Source: Chitinophaga sp.
GTDB taxonomy: Bacteria; Bacteroidota; Bacteroidia; Chitinophagales; Chitinophagaceae
DNA: 64,000 nt
Direction of reading: 5' to 3'
Assembly: GCF_017745275.1 (NCBI RefSeq)
Contig: NZ_JAGHZS010000001.1
Span: 372,001-436,000 of the forward strand
Below, in pieces: positions 57,365 through 64,000 of this stretch (position 1 is its first letter; each line of letters opens with the position of its first letter). Under the pieces are notes generated by a model, which was not told the DNA's origin, did not search any database, and saw only the letters and a program-made list of their open reading frames with translations. The translations under genes were made by a program, and so were the position numbers.

Positions 57365-60154
57365 TTATCGGTTTATAACACCGGCGTAGCTACCGGCACT
57401 AGTATTGGCAGGTGGCGTAGTAGTAACCGTGAATGAATATTTACCAGCATCAACATCGATAACGTAATGCCCGTCCTTATATCCTTTGGTTAGCGGCTGC
57501 CCATTCATGGTGGCATCTGCTGTATACGATGCGGGCAGATAAATAGTAGCGCGGGCATTACCAGGTACCTGCACCTCCAGGTAAAAATCACTCGCTTCCT
57601 TTCTCCATTTACTACTGATCAAACCATAAGGCGATTCATAGCTGGCTTCGGCAGACGTTACATCTCCTACCACTTCCGGGCGAATCTCCATATCGCGGAA
57701 GGCCACACTGCCGGGAGCCGCACGGATACCCGCCAAACCTGTATAAAACCATTCCATCAAATGCCCCAGCATAAAATGATTGTTGGACGCATTGTGATGC
57801 GCCTGCCATGATTCAGTTAGCGCCGTAGCTCCTTTAGCCAACTGCAGCCCATAACCCGGTACATCGGCACGGCTATTCATATCATAGATCACATCGGAAT
57901 GTCCTGCTTCATCCAGTACACGCAGCAGGTAACGATAACCGATATCACCGGCGGTAAGACTGTTATTATGTGCACGTACATCTGCAATGATATTATCAAC
58001 CACTGCTGCTTTATTTTCCGGCTCCACCAGCCCCATGTACACAGACATCGCGTTGGCGGCCTGGCTGCCGGTACCATATTGTTTGGTGCTATCGTTAAAG
58101 AAGGCCTTATTATACGCCGCTTTCACCATTGCTGACTGGGTCTCATATCGTTGGGCATCTTCCCTTCTTCCTAAAATACCCGCTACCTTTGCCAGTATAG
58201 CGAGATCATAATAGTACATAGCCGTAGCGGTTATACCTTTGGGCGTCAGTTGTGATTCTCCCGGGAAATCCGGACCTATGTCGTACCAATCTCCCAGGCC
58301 ATGCCGGAGGATATGATGATCTGACTTTTGCTCCAGGTAAGCCACATAGCGCGTCATCATCTCATAACTTTCTTCCAATACCCGTTTATCACCATACCAC
58401 TGATACAGGTAATACGGAAAAATAATACCATTGCTACCCCATTCCGGCGAATCGCGGAAACCATCTTCAAACACAACATATTCCGGTGCAATATCCGGCA
58501 CCAGGCCTTCGGCGGTTTGCGCCAGTATCATGTCCTGCACGGTTTTGCGCCCTTGTGCTTCAATATTGTAAATATAACGGATAGAACTGCCTACCAGGTG
58601 CGCCTGCTCCAGCCAGCCCAGCTTCTCGCGATGCGGGCAGTCTGTAAACACACTCGCCATGTTGCTGCGAATAGCCCAATCGATGAGACGAAAGGTTTGA
58701 TTAAACAGTTCATTGGAGCAGTGAAACTGGCCACTGGTAATAGCTTCATTACGTGTATGGATCTCCGTGAGCTGTTGTATCACTGGCAGGTGACGGGGAT
58801 TATCCTTTCCTTCCGGCACGGCACCCTCTACCTGTATATAGCGGAAACCATAGTACATAAATTGCGGCTGCCACTCTTCCACGCTATCCCCTTTCAACGT
58901 GTAATTGAAGTAAACCGGGCTGCCTACCGGCTTTTGATCTGCAACACCTTCCGGTGTCAGCAGTTCTGCCGGCGTTAGTTTCACCACGGCATTGACAGGA
59001 CCTTTCACCCGCAGGCGCGGAATGGCAGACGCATTCTGTCCCATATCATACAACCAAACACCTGGCCGGGGCTGGGTAATGGTCACCGGCGAAAACTGAT
59101 CGAAAGTAGCCAGCGCCGAAGTTTGCGCCTGTAAGTTGGTCGTCCCTTTTACAACTACGGCATTCCGCCAGCTGCTATCATTAAAGCCCGGCTGGTCCCA
59201 GCCGGATGGATGTAACGTGGCGTTATAGTCCTCTCCCCCATAGATACTGGAAAAAGTAACCGGGCCTGGTGCGGCCTTCCAACTGGGATCACTGACAATA
59301 TCATCGGCGCTGCCATCGCGGTATTGGAGATATAACCGGCAAATAAGCTGTGGATAACCATAGGCGCCGGTGAGTTTCCGGTATCGGTCGCCGGGTATAA
59401 AGAAGAAACCGTTACCCAGCATAACGCCCAGGGTATTTTGACCGCTTTGCAACTGGTCCGTTACATCAAACGTCACATACAACGCTTGCTGATCGTATTT
59501 GGTCCATCCCGGATCCAGGAAATGCTGACCTACTTTTTTTCCGTTGAGATGCAAATCAAATTGTCCCAGGCCGCAAATAAAAACAGTGGCCCTTGCCAGC
59601 GGTTTGCGGGGAGTAAAATCTTTTCTCAGCAAAGGAAGTACATCTTTACGACGGTTTTTCTCCTGGTAGTCGCTGTGGAGAGCGGGTACAATCCTGTCGT
59701 TGTCCGGCATGGCTTCATAGCCGATCCATTGCGCTTTTTTCCAGTCGTCCGCCTTATACAAACCACTTTGCCAGGAGGCAGGTTCGCTCCAATCGGAAGC
59801 TACCCCGTTATTCCATACCATCACTTTCCAATAATACAAGGTAGCGGCGTGCAATGTCTTACCTGCATATAAAATTTGTATCGACTCGTCCGATACAACT
59901 TTCCTCGAATCCCATATATTTCCTTTATTACGCGCCAGCAGGGCAGGGTTATCGGCTACCAGTATACGATAGGCTGTTTGTTTAACATGAGGAATATCTG
60001 CGTATAGCTGCCAGCTGAAAGTAGGTTTTGCAGCGTCTATGCCAATGGGGTTATTGGCTTGTCCGTTACACAGGAGCCGTTGTACGCGGACTTTCTGTGC
60101 CATGGTGGCGGCGCTGATCAGTAGCAGGAAAAATAACAAAGTGGACTTCATCAT
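57365..60154 (-). CDS. Alpha-L-rhamnosidase (GH78 family)
   Basis: A 929-aa secreted enzyme read from the first of two tandem ATGs at 60154, which opens the signal peptide (MMKSTLLFFLLLISAATMAQ). An N-terminal fibronectin-like region, a sugar-binding jelly roll (FICGLGQFDLHLNGKKVG, DPGWTKYDQQ) and an (alpha/alpha)6 barrel follow. The GH78 signature is DCPHREKLGW (D505, E510). Where the best-studied GH78 enzyme has a third acidic residue, this protein has Q517 (GWLEQ). It removes terminal rhamnose from plant or bacterial glycans. It is the last gene of a minus-strand cluster; the dehydrogenase gene lies 28 bases upstream. Confidence 0.93.
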   Translation of the reverse strand: MMKSTLLFFLLLISAATMAQKVRVQRLLCNGQANNPIGIDAAKPTFSWQLYADIPHVKQTAYRILVADNPALLARNKGNIWDSRKVVSDESIQILYAGKTLHAATLYYWKVMVWNNGVASDWSEPASWQSGLYKADDWKKAQWIGYEAMPDNDRIVPALHSDYQEKNRRKDVLPLLRKDFTPRKPLARATVFICGLGQFDLHLNGKKVGQHFLDPGWTKYDQQALYVTFDVTDQLQSGQNTLGVMLGNGFFFIPGDRYRKLTGAYGYPQLICRLYLQYRDGSADDIVSDPSWKAAPGPVTFSSIYGGEDYNATLHPSGWDQPGFNDSSWRNAVVVKGTTNLQAQTSALATFDQFSPVTITQPRPGVWLYDMGQNASAIPRLRVKGPVNAVVKLTPAELLTPEGVADQKPVGSPVYFNYTLKGDSVEEWQPQFMYYGFRYIQVEGAVPEGKDNPRHLPVIQQLTEIHTRNEAITSGQFHCSNELFNQTFRLIDWAIRSNMASVFTDCPHREKLGWLEQAHLVGSSIRYIYNIEAQGRKTVQDMILAQTAEGLVPDIAPEYVVFEDGFRDSPEWGSNGIIFPYYLYQWYGDKRVLEESYEMMTRYVAYLEQKSDHHILRHGLGDWYDIGPDFPGESQLTPKGITATAMYYYDLAILAKVAGILGRREDAQRYETQSAMVKAAYNKAFFNDSTKQYGTGSQAANAMSVYMGLVEPENKAAVVDNIIADVRAHNNSLTAGDIGYRYLLRVLDEAGHSDVIYDMNSRADVPGYGLQLAKGATALTESWQAHHNASNNHFMLGHLMEWFYTGLAGIRAAPGSVAFRDMEIRPEVVGDVTSAEASYESPYGLISSKWRKEASDFYLEVQVPGNARATIYLPASYTADATMNGQPLTKGYKDGHYVIDVDAGKYSFTVTTTPPANTSAGSYAGVINR

Positions 60155-60182
60155 CACACTGTTTATTGGTTGATATACAAAA

Positions 60183-61193
60183 TTACATATCCACAACTGC
60201 CTTGATCACTTCATTCCGGGGGTCCAGCAGGGATGGGAACACATGTTTCACGTCTCCGAATTTAATGCGGTGGGTAATATATTTCTCCGGGCTCACCAGG
60301 CCTTGTTTGATACAACGGATTACTTCTTCAAAATCTGCGCGGGTAGCATTACGGCTGCTCATCAAAGTTGTTTCCCGCTTATGAAATTCCGGATGCGAAA
60401 ACATCAGCATCTCTTTCTGTAAACCAATCAGGACATACCTGCCGCCATGTGCCAGGTAGCGGATGCCATTGTTGATCGCCTGCTGGTTGCCGGTGGCATC
60501 TATTACTACGGTGGGCAAGTCGCCGCCGGTAATGGTTCTCAACTGCGTTGCTACATCTCCGTTAGCCAACAGTGCATGTGGTATCCCCAGGGTATTTTTT
60601 ACAAACTGCAAACGTACTTCCCGGATATCAGTGGCAATAACAGTGGCGCCGGCAATGCGGGCCATTTCCATAGCGGCCAGTCCTATAGGCCCCGCTCCCA
60701 TTATCAGCACATATTCTCCTTGTTGTACCGCCGCCCGCCGGATACCATGCGCACCAATGGATAATGGTTCCACCATCGCCAACTGCTCTTCCGTGAGACC
60801 GGCGCCATGCACCAGCAACCGCCCCGGCACTGCGAGGTAGTCTACCATCCCACCGTCTTTATGCACACCGAATACAGCAATGTGTTCGCAGCAATTGGGT
60901 TTGCCAGCGCGACAAGCCACACAATGTCCACAATTTTCGTAGGGAATTACTGTAACGGTGTCTCCTTCTTTAAACCCTGGCACGTCGTCAAGGGCAATAA
61001 TTTCACCGGCCAGTTCATGGCCCAATATCCGGGGGTAGTCAAAATAGGGTTGGGTACCTTCAAAGGCATGGAAGTCGGTACCGCAAATGCCTACTTTCTT
61101 TATTTTAATAATGGCATGACCTGGCTGCAGCGTGGGTATAGCACCCAGGCCATATTCAAAATTGCCAGGAATGGTACAAATCAGTGTTTTCAC
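60183..61193 (-). CDS. Zinc-dependent medium-chain alcohol dehydrogenase
   Basis: A 336-aa cytoplasmic sugar or polyol dehydrogenase. No ATG opens the frame: GTG at 61193 (VKTLICTIPGNFEYG, read as Met) fits the family start best; a TTG six codons upstream is the alternative. Catalytic zinc ligands lie in GICGTDFHAFEG and LGHELAGE; the structural zinc motif CGHCVACRAGKPNCC is complete. The Rossmann fold shows GAGPIGLAAM. The sequence resembles threonine/galactitol/gulonate-type MDR enzymes, but the substrate cannot be read from it. Its position beside a rhamnosidase suggests sugar catabolism. Confidence 0.88.
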   Translation of the reverse strand: MKTLICTIPGNFEYGLGAIPTLQPGHAIIKIKKVGICGTDFHAFEGTQPYFDYPRILGHELAGEIIALDDVPGFKEGDTVTVIPYENCGHCVACRAGKPNCCEHIAVFGVHKDGGMVDYLAVPGRLLVHGAGLTEEQLAMVEPLSIGAHGIRRAAVQQGEYVLIMGAGPIGLAAMEMARIAGATVIATDIREVRLQFVKNTLGIPHALLANGDVATQLRTITGGDLPTVVIDATGNQQAINNGIRYLAHGGRYVLIGLQKEMLMFSHPEFHKRETTLMSSRNATRADFEEVIRCIKQGLVSPEKYITHRIKFGDVKHVFPSLLDPRNEVIKAVVDM

Positions 61194-61266
61194 TACATTT
61201 AATTTATGCAAATTTCTCCGTAACTGCCAGTATATTTTTTTCAGGCAGCGTAGCTTACATCATGAT

Positions 61267-62586
61267 TTATTCCCCCGCCATAACCGCCACCAGTACTTTT
61301 TTAACCGCATCCTCCTCTTCCACATGATTATACTGCGGCATCACCCCATGCCCGTCATTTACATCCCGGTTGACCAGGTAATTAGTAGTAGATATAAATC
61401 CCTGTAAATGCGTATTCGGCAAAGAAATAGCCCTGGCATTTCCGCTGATGATATGCTTATTGCCACCCGATTCCGTTCCTATAAAAATGGCCCTGGTATA
61501 TTTTTCCAGGTAGGCACTCACAATGGCCGCATTAGAAAACGTTCCTCCATTAATGAGTACAAACAGGCGGCCGGTATAACGGTTACGCACCGGCGTAATC
61601 AACCGGGTTTCTTTACCTCCGTACAGGTAAGTTACAGGCCTGGGAACCAGGTACGAAAGCAGGTAACATCCCGGAGCAAAATCGCCGCCCTGGTTATCCC
61701 GCAGGTCGAGGACGAGGTGTTGATACCCCGAATCGCGTATGGTGGCGAAGATACTATCAATAGCGGTTTTATATGACTGATGATGGGTAGCTTTTAACTG
61801 GTCTTTATCCAGGGTTTTCACCTTTAACCAGGCTAGCGGCTTTTCGTCCGGCATGGTGGATAAAGTAATACCAGGGTTTTCATTTCCATGGGGATATAAT
61901 ACAGTAGCCTCCGCCGTGGTGTCTGGTGTCAGCAGCAACCGGATACTGTCTTTTGTTAGTGCAGCCACCGTTTGTGTGTCGGCGGCTCCTTTGATCTGCA
62001 CGCGAAAACTGGGGCATTGTCCAAATGCGAAATTATAATACGCGGAAAAATAATGTTGCAATATCCATAAGGGATAGGTTTGATTATATCCATCCCTGAT
62101 CTGTCTTTTCACTAATTGCGTCATTAAGCTATCCGTTGGCATATCATTGATGGACAATATTTCCTGCCCGGCCTGTAGCGCTTTGTTGAGGGAGCCGTTG
62201 TCCCGGATAAACAGCTTTCCGTCACGACAGGTTACCAATAACGGTAAAAATCGTCCCTTGCTGCTATAATAAGCCATAGCCGCTTCGCTGGGCAGGAACA
62301 TGGTATGCCCGTCTGCAATTTTTTCATGGAGGAGGGTAATTAAACTTAAAAACGCCTGCTCCTTCATCGGGTGATTTATCTCGTGGTAAAGACTATCGCA
62401 AAAGGCGGAAAATACTTGCCTGGAAGTATAGCGATAAAGCGCGGGGTGTATAGTTTCCAGTTGCTTTCTTAGGAAGCGAAAATCAGCTTTTAACGCAGCG
62501 GGTGGGTATAATTGATCAGGGGGTTGCTGCGCTGTCGCAGAAAAGGCGATCAATAACAGGAAGATACAACGTCGGAGACTAATCAT
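61267..62586 (-). CDS. S41-type (tail-specific-like) peptidase
   Basis: A 439-aa secreted protein. Signal peptide ends SATAQ at about residue 19. An N-terminal helical part (RFLRKQLETIHPALYRY, DGHTMFLP) precedes a short PDZ-like segment (AGQEILSIND) and the S41 core with LVLDLRDNQGG and the catalytic Ser351 in GGTFSNAA, followed by IFIGTESGG. The usual nucleophile context TxSAxE is replaced here by TFSNAA, as in many S41 relatives of Bacteroidota. It lies 73 bases before the dehydrogenase and 26 bases after apbE. Substrate unknown. Confidence 0.85.
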   Translation of the reverse strand: MISLRRCIFLLLIAFSATAQQPPDQLYPPAALKADFRFLRKQLETIHPALYRYTSRQVFSAFCDSLYHEINHPMKEQAFLSLITLLHEKIADGHTMFLPSEAAMAYYSSKGRFLPLLVTCRDGKLFIRDNGSLNKALQAGQEILSINDMPTDSLMTQLVKRQIRDGYNQTYPLWILQHYFSAYYNFAFGQCPSFRVQIKGAADTQTVAALTKDSIRLLLTPDTTAEATVLYPHGNENPGITLSTMPDEKPLAWLKVKTLDKDQLKATHHQSYKTAIDSIFATIRDSGYQHLVLDLRDNQGGDFAPGCYLLSYLVPRPVTYLYGGKETRLITPVRNRYTGRLFVLINGGTFSNAAIVSAYLEKYTRAIFIGTESGGNKHIISGNARAISLPNTHLQGFISTTNYLVNRDVNDGHGVMPQYNHVEEEDAVKKVLVAVMAGE

Positions 62587-62612
62587 CCTTTAATTTACGA
62601 CAAGAAATGAAT

Positions 62613-63566
62613 TCACGGAAGCCCCTTAATAAAAGGCTTAATCCCTTCCGTCACAAATACTTTCAATTGTCCATCATCTCCCTTGTAAACCAGGTAAGCG
62701 TCCAGCTCTTTATGCTGCAACAGAAAGCGTTTCGTAGCTTCCAATCCCATTACCATAAAAGCAGTATCGTAGCCGTCGGCAGTAATGGCATCATCGGCAA
62801 AAACGGTGACGCTGAGTAAGTCGGCTGGCGCAGTGGCGCCGGTGGCGGGGTTGATGATGTGTCCGAAGGTATGGCCGTCCTGCTGGTAGTAGTCGCGGTA
62901 ATTACCGGCTGTAGTGGCAGCCTTGTTAAATAACTGCACGGTGGAAGCTTCTGCTTCCGGGTGCAGTGGATTGTCGATGCCAATACTCCAAGGAATACCG
63001 TTTTTCCGGCCTTTGCAGCGCACTTCTCCTCCTATCTCCACCATGTAGTCGCTGATGCCGTTGCGCTCCAGCAAGGTGGCTAAAACATCCACACTATAGC
63101 CTTGCGCGATGCCATCGAAATCGAGGCGCACCTGCTCCTGTAGTTTATGTACTTTATTTTCGTCGAATACAATTTTGGTGAAGCCTACATATTGTAATAA
63201 AGAATCCTTTTTTTCCCACCACGGTTGGCCGGATTTTTTCCCGGCGCGATAGGCTGCTGTGAGTGGCATCACAGTAGGGTCGAAGGCGCCATGAGTAGCG
63301 GTATATATTTCAGCGGACTTTTTGAGTACCGGGTAAAAATAAGGCAGCTCATAAGTCCAGGTGGTGGATTTATTAAAGAGCGATATTTCGGAGTCATTAC
63401 GATAAAGGGACAAACACTGGTCTATTTCCTGCAGCGTGCTATCAATGGCAGATTGCAGTTGCGGATGCGGGATACCGGTATATCTCACCTGCCAGGTGGT
63501 GCCCTGGGCGGCACCGCTAAGGCTCACCACCTGGCTGTGAAATAGTAAAAAAAACAGGTACATCAT
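62613..63566 (-). CDS. apbE: FAD:protein FMN transferase (ApbE family)
   Basis: A 317-aa flavin transferase that attaches FMN from FAD to Thr/Ser residues of extracytoplasmic proteins. ApbE motifs are in order: GAAQGTTWQVRYTG near residue 20, GAFDPTVMPL around 95, LDFDGIAQGYSVD near 150, EIGGEVRCKG near 180 and DAITADGYDTAFMVMG near 270 (the metal-binding AxxAD-T block). The N-terminal hydrophobic stretch is short and has no lipobox Cys. The ATG overlaps the TAA of the upstream gene by one base (TAATG), so translation is coupled. The flavin-dependent gene upstream is a possible functional partner. Confidence 0.92.
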   Translation of the reverse strand: MMYLFFLLFHSQVVSLSGAAQGTTWQVRYTGIPHPQLQSAIDSTLQEIDQCLSLYRNDSEISLFNKSTTWTYELPYFYPVLKKSAEIYTATHGAFDPTVMPLTAAYRAGKKSGQPWWEKKDSLLQYVGFTKIVFDENKVHKLQEQVRLDFDGIAQGYSVDVLATLLERNGISDYMVEIGGEVRCKGRKNGIPWSIGIDNPLHPEAEASTVQLFNKAATTAGNYRDYYQQDGHTFGHIINPATGATAPADLLSVTVFADDAITADGYDTAFMVMGLEATKRFLLQHKELDAYLVYKGDDGQLKVFVTEGIKPFIKGLP

Positions 63567-64000
63567 TATTCCTGCAATAACTGCATTAATTCTGATAAAT
63601 GCGCGCTGTATACTTCCCGTGGACTGCTGTGATATTTTTGCGCCACGGAAGCCGCAAAGCCTACCACTTCTCCCATCATACCACAGGTACGCATTACCCT
63701 GGTGCTGCCAAAAGCCACGTGCGTGGTGCTGATATTTCTACCGGCCATAAACAGGTTGCTGATATTACGGGAATACAGGCAACGGTAAGGAATGGTATAA
63801 GGCGCTACCCGGATATGCCGGGTGCCTGCGAAAAATTCCTGTCCTTCAAAATACTTATGATTCAGGGAATCGGGGAAGTGCAGGTCGATGGTCCAGGTAG
63901 CGGTAACGGCGCCATCAGGATAGTGTTTACCTTCCTGGATGTCCATCTGTGTCAGTACCAGGTCGCCCATAATGCGTCTCGACTCCCGCTTGCCGCCGAT
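63566..64000 (-). CDS. FAD-dependent oxidoreductase, C-terminal part (cut by the window edge)
   Basis: The frame is open to the last base of the window; about 144 residues are visible. The first residues IGGKRESRRIMGD match the GKRESRR-x-x-GD motif of the FAD_oxidored family (xanthan lyase-like FAD-dependent proteins of Bacteroidota). NLFMAGRNISTTHVAFGSTRVMRTCGMMGEVVGFAA is the typical C-terminal FAD-contact segment. The N-terminal Rossmann part lies outside. The stop shares one base with the start of apbE. Such proteins often accompany rhamnosidases in polysaccharide loci. Confidence 0.85.
   Translation of the reverse strand: MGGKRESRRIMGDLVLTQMDIQEGKHYPDGAVTATWTIDLHFPDSLNHKYFEGQEFFAGTRHIRVAPYTIPYRCLYSRNISNLFMAGRNISTTHVAFGSTRVMRTCGMMGEVVGFAASVAQKYHSSPREVYSAHLSELMQLLQE

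Noticed and set aside
1..64000. CRISPR array, tRNA, rRNA, insertion sequence or prophage
   Set aside because: No regularly spaced repeats, no cloverleaf with CCA end and no transposase, integrase or phage structural protein were seen on reading both strands.

Overview
The window reads as chromosomal DNA of a Bacteroidota member, most likely Chitinophagaceae (Chitinophaga-like). The signs are two SusC/SusD pairs, FecI/FecR/TonB-receptor signalling, OMP_b-brl_3 barrels, LytS/LytTR signalling, many Sec or lipoprotein signal peptides, and weak or absent Shine-Dalgarno sequences before start codons. I saw no rRNA, tRNA, CRISPR array, transposase or phage gene.

Left part (1-28.6 kb, moderate GC). 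The 3' end of an unrecognised gene runs into a strong terminator. A LytS-type kinase and LytTR regulator diverge from an outer-membrane barrel gene, which converges on an arylsulfatase. A SusC/SusD pair follows. Next is a ten-gene minus-strand operon (28573 down to 11865): ECF sigma factor, FecR anti-sigma, STN-containing TonB receptor, two DUF4397-like lipoproteins, three fasciclin (FAS1) lipoproteins, an Oar-like TonB receptor and an IPT/NHL lipoprotein. It looks like a self-regulated surface uptake or adhesion system with FAS1 and DUF4397 lipoproteins in place of SusD.

Middle part (about 29-54.6 kb, visibly AT-richer, probably acquired). This is the most unusual region. It holds four of six related genes for short secreted proteins (66-84 aa; five have two cysteines, with predicted signal-peptidase cleavage after residue 22 and often a following F/Y-K-A-N). 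The other two genes lie just left of it. With them are three S9-type serine peptidases of 911-916 aa, an OMP_b-brl_3 barrel, a polytopic GT-C-like membrane protein and a membrane-anchored CPYC redoxin. The arrangement 'two peptide genes facing one 916-aa S9 peptidase' occurs twice, and the two copies share a conserved leader and hairpin. I suggest, as inference only, an export/maturation/processing system for small disulfide proteins. A second SusC/SusD pair follows with a GH2 enzyme that carries an unusual TPR-like C-terminal region.

Right part (54.6-64 kb, again GC-richer). A degenerate AraC-like regulator with a clear terminator is followed by an SDR oxidoreductase whose start is preceded by a large inverted repeat. 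A minus-strand cluster then encodes a partial FAD-dependent oxidoreductase, ApbE, an S41-like peptidase, a zinc alcohol dehydrogenase and a GH78 alpha-L-rhamnosidase, which suggests plant or microbial polysaccharide use.
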